Shown here piece after piece: positions 19,201-21,532 of a stretch of 21,532 nt of DNA (the stretch's first letter is position 1; each line of letters starts with the position of its first letter). Made by a program: the position numbers and the translations under genes. Under the pieces are notes generated by a model. That model had not been told where the DNA came from. It made no database searches and saw only the letters and a list, made by a program, of their open reading frames with translations. The stretch is taken from the NCBI GenBank assembly GCA_000310025.1, contig FN649727.1:6421686-6443217 (forward strand). The letters run 5' to 3'. This stretch comes from Ectocarpus siliculosus (Eukaryota > Sar > Phaeophyceae > Ectocarpales > Ectocarpaceae).

Positions 19201-21432
19201 AGTTCTTACAGAGCATGTTTTCTTTCTTTGCGCTCGCTGCTGTTTTAGGGAACGCGCCTGGCGGCGCTGCTGCCGCAGGACATCCTGGAGACGTTTCGAG
19301 ATAAGGCCACGTCCGGACCGAGGGGGAAGGAGGTGACGAAGGAAGCATTCGACACGGGGATGCAGGTAAGCAAGCAAGTGGATGTGGTTTGACGCTCGTG
19401 GTGGCGATGGGGCTTTGGTTTGCTGATCCGACGAGGTTGTTCGACAGCAGGAAACGCGCCCGTTCTCGTTGCGTGGCAGATGTGTAAGACTAATAGATGT
19501 GCTGACCGTTTCCGCCGCGGTGCGCGCAACGCGAGCTCACCGTCATTTAGGCTTTGGCTTAACGCCGTTTGTGATGGTTGTGTGTGTGAGTGAGTGAGTG
19601 CCGTTGGGTTGTCGGCATCGACCACGTCGAGGGGCTGTTCGTCGTTCGTCCGTCTCGCTCGTGTACGTGTGTGTGGATGTGTTTTTTTGTTGTGTCCATC
19701 GACCGCACTAACCGTTGACCGTTTGCGTGTGTGTGTACACGTGTGTGTATCTCTGTTCGGGCAGGAACTGGTACGGCTGCAGAGCATGCTCGAAGACGAG
19801 CGTGACCTGTTGTCGTTCGCGCTGGCGAATATCTTCTTCGCCTACGATCGGATGCAAGAGGGCAGGGTCTTACTGAGGTGAGTTAACAACCAACCCCTTG
19901 GTAGTTTACATGCGAGGGGGAAGGGAGACGGAGGGAACGGGCGGTAGGATGCCCTGTTTTTCGATGGAAAACATGGAGTATTCCGGGCTATTTGTTCTGC
20001 CAGATGACCTTTTGGTTCGCTCCAGTGTTTTGATGGTGCCCTTGGAGGTGTTGGGCAAATCGGCAGGCTGTTTGGTCGACCGTGCGTTGACGTAATGTGC
20101 AAGAATCACCCTACACACTCACACTCCCCCACGCGCCAGAGGGTTTTTTAGTTTTTGACCCTGTCGATCAAAGCAGGAGGCTTTAATCGAACGACAGGTC
20201 TGCTCTAACAAAAAAAAGTCCATCGCTAGCGATGGGTGCAAGTTTGATGGTGCGTTGGATGCCGATGTCGTCCTCGTTCTGCAATACGGCCTACTCGGCG
20301 TGTAGAGTGCCGGCCACGGTGTTGTGTGTGGTATGTGGTAACGCCGACCGCAGTTGCTCAACTACCTGCCGCTGTGTGTGGTGTGTGCATTTGCTCGGTA
20401 GTGCTGGTTCTGATTGGCTCAACCCGCAGCCTGTGTTTGATCTTACCTAGACAAGATTCCCACAAGAATCTACCCCCCGTTGTGTTTTGCGCGTGTCACA
20501 CACAACCTCACAACAACACCGAACCACAACTGACGGCAACAAACCAACGAATCACTACAGGGACCTGGCGTGCGGCTTGTCCTTCCTGTGCTGTGGATCA
20601 AAGTCGTCGAAGCTGGCGTTTGCCTACTCGCTCTTCGGGGGTGGCGGTCGATCACCACAGGTATCTGAAGCGAGGCGGGGTTTTCTTTCATCATGTCCTT
20701 TGTGTTGTTGTTGCTGTTGGCCGTTTCAAGCCAGACCGATAGAAAGGTAGCCAGCAAGTCTCAACGTCTTGTTCTGTCCGTCTTCTGCAGACGTGTGTAT
20801 CAGCCTTGCGTTCTAGCCATCCTTCCCTACCACCAGCCTCGGCGTTTGTCGTGATGGTCGCCAATGAAACGATCGCCGTCTTGCGTGTCACGTACCACCA
20901 CACAGCAGCGTCCTTCCGTATTCCCGTATTCCCGTAAAGTCATTCCGTACGTTTCATGGTTTTCTGGCCGTTCGTCAATCAAGCCTGGTCCCCTTTTTCC
21001 CTCCCCGCTGGAATCAGTCTTGTGATCCCTATATAGCCTCTTCCACTTCCACTCGAACGCACCGACCCTGTTGCGTTTTGCCTACTTTTATTGCGCTCGC
21101 CTTTGACTGCTCTTCCACTTTCACAACCGAACCAACCCTGCCCACTTTCACAACGCACCAACCCTGCTGTCTGCTGTGCTCTTCACCCTCGGCTTTCGCT
21201 GCTGTTGTGCGTACTGCTGCAGGAGGGAGAAGCAGGAGGAAGACAAGAGCGCGCCACCTCTAGAGACGGGACAGGGTCATCGGCGGACGGGGGGGGAGGG
21301 GCCGGGTGGGGTGAGGGCGGGTTTGACGCGGAGGGAGAGGTTTCTAGAGAGGCCATCGGAGCGTTCGTTTCGGGGCTGTTGACGGTGCTGTGCTCCTGCG
21401 TGGGCCAGATGTTGGAGCTGACCAACAGAGAG
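10046..21432 (+). CDS. Large modular EF-hand-like protein, three tandem modules, 3' end beyond window
   Basis: Sixteen exons: 10046-10202, 10899-11014, 11469-11585, 12005-12194, 12494-12608, 13154-13235, 14135-14248, 15351-15634, 16286-16432, 16736-16850, 17445-17586, 18209-18759, 19249-19365, 19765-19877, 20561-20660, 21223-21432. Together they are 2670 nt, 890 codons without a stop, and every junction is phase-compatible. Residues count from 10046. Module 1 is 1-231, module 2 about 286-515, module 3 about 680 onward. Each module has a beta-like F-x-F...VVLTI segment, an Asp/Glu-led helix, an EF-hand-like pair around GLSxLCxGxKSxKLAxAF, a helical part, and (modules 1 and 2) WY..GG/EG..V.PWLELLDLxKW. 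The layout recalls EF-hand sensors such as NCS, calcineurin B and CBL proteins. Ca2+ ligands persist mainly in module 2. No signal peptide or membrane segment is evident, so a cytosolic role is likely. Function unproven. The start may be 7251 or 10040, and a split into two genes near 13236-14174 is possible. Confidence 0.8.
10218..10366. other. Assembly gap (100 N) flanked by poly-G
   Basis: A 20-G run (10218-10237) precedes exactly 100 N (10244-10343), and a 14-G run (10353-10366) follows. The gap falls in the intron between exons 1 and 2, whose phases match directly (phase 1; G+GC gives Gly), so no missing exon is required. The true gap length is unknown, since 100 N is a conventional filler. 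Confidence 0.95.
10899..11014 (+). CDS. Exon 2: module 1 helix before first EF-like loop
   Basis: The exon encodes PESSPRSVWMTKGDFDASIR, then ELVPAKWIPEEDKQRLSQ. It matches MLSKNAFDHCIRGLVPGRRL...QKERFSG of module 2, including the (I/C)R-x-LVP core. Acceptor is TTCCGCAG. The exon must end at CAG|GCAAGG, a GC donor: module alignment requires RLSQ to join VLSAVF, and no in-phase GT donor fits. Confidence 0.8.
11015..11468 (+). other. GC-AG intron with two (AG)n tracts
   Basis: The intron has a 5' end GCAAGG after CAG and a 3' end GTCTGCAG. GC donors normally show a strong CAG|GCAAG match, as here. It contains AG microsatellites at about 11025-11041 and 11131-11159. No other gene is seen in this 454-base stretch. 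Confidence 0.7.
11469..11585 (+). CDS. Exon 3: module 1 first EF-like loop and GLSLLCAGNKSSKLA helix
   Basis: The exon encodes VLSAVFYAFEEAPGKGVCVA, then EIVGGLSLLCAGNKSSKLA. By alignment the loop is EEAPGKGVCVAE (residues 101-112). It keeps the final Glu and a hydrophobic residue at position 8 but lacks acidic residues at 3 and 5, so it should not bind Ca2+ normally. GGLSLLCAGNKSSKLA is nearly repeated in modules 2 and 3. Donor is GTGAGT, phase 0 at both ends. Confidence 0.9.
11586..12004 (+). other. Intron 3, no embedded gene
   Basis: A 419-base intron, GTGAGT...GCGATAG. It is pyrimidine- and TG-rich, with no competing coding pattern. The acceptor is TAG rather than CAG but is required by phase and by the KLA-FAF continuity. 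Confidence 0.7.
12005..12194 (+). CDS. Exon 4: module 1 second EF-like region and helices
   Basis: The exon begins FAFHLFAVHTDEGGCLTPKL and continues with helices GNFLGSFATVLCACTEE and EMLRSVISTASETAVTSLL. FAFHLF follows KLA exactly as AFRLLD and AFAYSLF do in the other modules. The loop is distorted, with no clean 12-residue D-x-D-x-D-G frame, while GCLTPKLLGNFL matches DQLTREGVWRFL of module 2. Donor is GTGAGC, phase 1. Confidence 0.85.
12494..12608 (+). CDS. Exon 5: module 1 terminal signature
   Basis: The exon encodes DTLDAATEAEISFEDVGNWY, then NTGGFEVIPWLELLDLRKW. The last part is the conserved module end, repeated as WYTQEGYKVAPWLELLDLNK in module 2. It starts in phase 1 after ACACACAG and ends in phase 2 at TG|GTGCGT; the Trp codon is completed by the next exon. 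Confidence 0.9.
12609..13153 (+). other. Intron 5, no embedded gene
   Basis: A 545-base intron, GTGCGT...TTGTCAG. The donor is weaker than usual, but both phase and the split Trp codon support it. No other feature is seen. Confidence 0.65.
13154..13235 (+). CDS. Exon 6: linker after module 1
   Basis: Completes Trp, then encodes a short linker (AATTGLEGPSAPALDKSGDD, ETQAAAA) rich in Ala, Pro, Ser and Asp. It ends at GCG|GTAAGG in phase 0. No fold is expected. If the locus is two genes, the first could instead terminate downstream of here by read-through to the stop near 13640, but that extension does not look like protein. Confidence 0.65.
13236..14134 (+). other. Intron 6 or intergenic spacer
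   Basis: An 899-base stretch from GTAAGG to a weak AAG acceptor. It contains ggctatatact (about 13782), a tandem ttgtatcc pair (about 13810) and long pyrimidine-rich sequence toward its 3' end. It is the most likely place for a gene boundary if modules 1 and 2-3 belong to separate genes. Confidence 0.5.
14135..14248 (+). CDS. Exon 7: module 2 beta strands
   Basis: The Gly-rich lead-in GGEGGEAEGWGGA is followed by MEDNVAFQFSLGPAKTAVVL and TITEE. The end at GAG|GTGAAC, phase 0, joins to DVSNVLEL and matches VTMADAERVL of module 1. The 5' boundary is uncertain. An AAG acceptor at 14134 keeps phase 0 with exon 6, but the Met at 14174 could instead be the start of a second gene. Confidence 0.6.
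14249..15350 (+). other. Intron 7, no embedded gene
   Basis: The longest well-bounded intron (1102 bases), GTGAAC...AAAAACAG. The acceptor is preceded by an A run, not a pyrimidine tract, which is unusual. I scanned both strands and saw no protein pattern. Confidence 0.6.
15351..15634 (+). CDS. Exon 8: module 2 helices into first EF loop
   Basis: The exon encodes DVSNVLELAQGTGLANKDPA, an Ala/Lys-rich helix, a Gly patch (AAGGGGVARRG), MLSKNAFDHCIRGLVPGRRL and RFSGLLSAVFFAFDFDG. It fuses what are exons 1 (second half), 2 and 3 (first part) in module 1, so those introns are absent here. It ends inside an EF loop at GGAAG|GTCGGT, phase 2. The donor has C at +3, which is atypical but fits phase and alignment. 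Confidence 0.85.
15635..16285 (+). other. Intron 8 ending in a tandem NAGNAG acceptor
   Basis: A 651-base intron, GTCGGT...AAAGCAG. The AAGCAG end offers two acceptors three bases apart (exon start 16283 or 16286), both in phase. No tRNA or other gene was supported, although an isolated gttcgaaac (about 16040) resembles a B-box without a matching A-box. Confidence 0.65.
16286..16432 (+). CDS. Exon 9: module 2 EF-hand pair, best preserved
   Basis: The exon encodes SASADARDLASGFFLLCSGN, then KSVKLASAFRLLDEDGDDQL and TREGVWRFLR. Loop 1, completed from exon 8, is DFDGSASADARD, with ligands at positions 1, 3, 5 and 12. Loop 2 is DEDGDDQLTREG (residues 424-435), acidic at 1, 3 and 5 but with Gly, not Glu, at 12. 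This is the clearest EF-hand evidence in the gene. Donor is GTGGGT, phase 2. Confidence 0.92.
16736..16850 (+). CDS. Exon 10: module 2 helical segment
   Basis: The exon encodes SLLSILMGFSGACQAKSQAK, then VVEDVDSIAAWSSNLIFQ. It follows WRFLR and corresponds to GSFATVLCACTEEGMEMAPE of module 1. Boundaries are CCCGCAG|A and CAG|GTTAGT; phase 2 in, phase 0 out. A short hydrophobic run (SLLSILMGF) is part of an amphipathic helix, not a membrane segment. Confidence 0.85.
16851..17444 (+). other. Intron 10, no embedded gene
   Basis: A 594-base intron, GTTAGT...ACGCAG. No competing coding signal on either strand. The phase-0 acceptor at 17444 gives SPNLVMRDSLSFDELAAWY directly after LIFQ. Confidence 0.65.
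17445..17586 (+). CDS. Exon 11: module 2 terminal signature
   Basis: The exon encodes SPNLVMRDSLSFDELAAWYT, then QEGYKVAPWLELLDLNKW and AVGATGNAP. It is the second copy of the module-end signature. It ends CCAG|GTAGCC, phase 1, and joins the Gly-rich exon 12 as Gly (G+GG), so module 2 and the module 3 linker are in one transcript. Confidence 0.9.
17587..18208 (+). other. Intron 11, no embedded gene
   Basis: A 622-base intron, GTAGCC...GACGCAG, with a T-run at about 17688-17701. No other coding pattern is supported. Confidence 0.65.
18209..18759 (+). CDS. Exon 12: Ala/Gly-rich linker and module 3 beta strands
   Basis: The longest exon (551 bases). About 150 residues are low-complexity, with Ala runs (PTPAAAAAAAERGD; KGAAAAAQAAAAAAGM) and Gly runs (VGVGGGGGAP; AGGGGGEAAAG). 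They are followed by NPTSQVLFTFPLVPDVELLV, then MQEDVDFVQRIVV. The final part aligns with the start of modules 1 and 2. The linker is probably disordered and flexible. GC content is extreme. Acceptor GACGCAG, donor GTGAGG, phase 1 in and 0 out. Confidence 0.85.
18779..18842 (+). repeat. Pentanucleotide repeat (GGCTA)n grading into (GGGTA)n
   Basis: Five or more GGCTA units change into GGGTA and then GGGAA-type units, starting ~20 bases after the exon 12 donor. This is an intronic microsatellite; the G-rich strand is the transcript strand. Confidence 0.9.
19249..19365 (+). CDS. Exon 13: module 3 first helices
   Basis: The exon encodes GTRLAALLPQDILETFRDKA, then TSGPRGKEVTKEAFDTGMQ. It corresponds to TRLCRRDPELLLEIF and GDFDASI in module 1. 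Boundaries are TTTTAG|GG and CAG|GTAAGC, phase 0 on both sides, 39 codons exactly. Confidence 0.85.
19366..19764 (+). other. Intron 13 with GT-rich tracts
   Basis: A 399-base intron, GTAAGC...CGGGCAG. It holds several short GT/GAGT microsatellites (around 19577-19600 and 19660-19750). No gene. Confidence 0.7.
19765..19877 (+). CDS. Exon 14: module 3 helix and first EF-like loop
   Basis: The exon encodes ELVRLQSMLEDERDLLSFAL, then ANIFFAYDRMQEGRVLLR. IFFAYD matches VFFAFD of module 2. The loop DRMQEGRVLLRD (residues 777-788) keeps Asp1, Gly6, Val8 and Asp12 but has Met at position 3. It ends in phase 2 at AG|GTGAGT, near the place where module 2 also has a phase-2 intron. Confidence 0.88.
19878..20560 (+). 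other. Intron 14, no embedded gene
   Basis: A 683-base intron, GTGAGT...ACTACAG. No exon-like pattern on either strand. Confidence 0.65.
20561..20660 (+). CDS. Exon 15: module 3 GLSFLCCGSKSSKLAFAY helix
   Basis: The exon encodes DLACGLSFLCCGSKSSKLAF, then AYSLFGGGGRSPQ. It is the third copy of the central G-L-S-x-L-C-x-G-x-K-S-S-K-L-A motif. Where the second EF loop should start (LFD), the sequence turns into a Gly run. Donor is CAG|GTATCT, phase 0. Confidence 0.88.
20661..21222 (+). other. Intron 15, no embedded gene
   Basis: A 562-base intron, GTATCT...CTGCTGCAG. It has imperfect repeats of 'actttcacaac...accaaccctgc' around 21117-21169 in a pyrimidine-rich 3' part. Confidence 0.65.
21223..21432 (+). 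CDS. Exon 16: module 3 Gly/Ser insertion, EF-like remnant and helix
   Basis: About 35 residues of Gly/Ser/Arg/Glu-rich sequence (EGEAGGRQERATSRDGTG and on) precede GGFDAEGEVSREAIGAFVSG and LLTVLCSCVGQMLELTNRE. The last part aligns with LTREGVWRFLRSLLSILMGF and with LTPKLLGNFLGSFATVLCA. It ends GAG|GTGAGT in phase 0. The remaining exon(s) of module 3, including the expected PWLELLDL signature, lie past the window. Confidence 0.85.
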
Positions 21433-21464
21433 GTGAGTGCGGTAACGAGGAGCTGGGGGGGCGC

Positions 21465-21488
21465 GGGGGGGGGGGGGGGGGGGGGGGG
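21465..21488 (+). repeat. 24-G homopolymer
   Basis: Twenty-four consecutive G, about 30 bases inside the intron after exon 16. It is the longest G run in the window and lies close to its right edge. Confidence 0.95.
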
Positions 21489-21532
21489 ATTGTTTCCGAC
21501 ATACAACTTAATGCCCAACCGGGGTAGAAAAA

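Noticed and set aside
19245-19787. Minus-strand 180-codon open frame
   Set aside because: It is antisense to exons 13 and 14 and their GT-rich intron; no domain.

Overview
The window looks like nuclear DNA of a stramenopile alga, most likely a brown alga (Ectocarpus-like). The coding signal sits in short exons (about 80-550 bp) separated by 300-1100 bp GT-AG introns. Composition is moderately GC-rich, CAG/CTG and poly-G tracts are common, and a hAT-type transposon relic is present. No prokaryotic operon, rRNA or convincing functional tRNA was seen. The organism call rests on gene structure and protein style, not on a database match.

Left part (1-2460): a decayed hAT-like transposase N-terminus (BED-like zinc-finger exon, intron, second exon) lies between two direct-orientation arrays of a degenerate ~42-bp repeat built on the hexamers TTCTGT/ACAGAA. 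The transposase reading breaks off at a 17-G run followed by homopolymer-rich sequence that looks poorly resolved.

Middle part (2460-10040): mostly gene-poor. It holds a small minus-strand coding relic (2577-2828), a tandem pair of ~271-bp repeats whose second copy looks like a minus-strand tRNA-derived SINE (4920-5475), a minus-strand coiled-coil gene fragment with a frameshift and a clean splice donor (6627-6985), and a tiny candidate first coding exon with a perfect donor (7251-7277).

Right part (10046-21432): the main feature is one large + strand gene, incomplete at the window's right edge. I could reconstruct 16 exons. All 15 junctions are phase-compatible and together give 890 in-frame codons. 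The protein consists of three tandem copies of one ~200-250 residue module. Each module has a beta-like strand pair followed by an (E/D)-rich helix, then an EF-hand-like pair of the form F-x-A-F/Y-D...G-L-S-x-L-C-x-G-x-K-S-x-K-L-A-x-A-F, a helical stretch, and a terminal signature W-Y-x3-G-[FY]-x-V-x-P-W-L-E-L-L-D-L-x-K-W. The modules are joined by low-complexity linkers; the one before module 3 is strongly Ala/Gly-rich. Calcium ligands survive mainly in module 2, so this appears to be a calcium-sensor-like scaffold in which most EF loops have degenerated. Module 3 is cut by the window end before its terminal signature. A 100-N gap with poly-G flanks lies in the first intron. An origin as two adjacent genes (split near 13236-14174) cannot be fully excluded.
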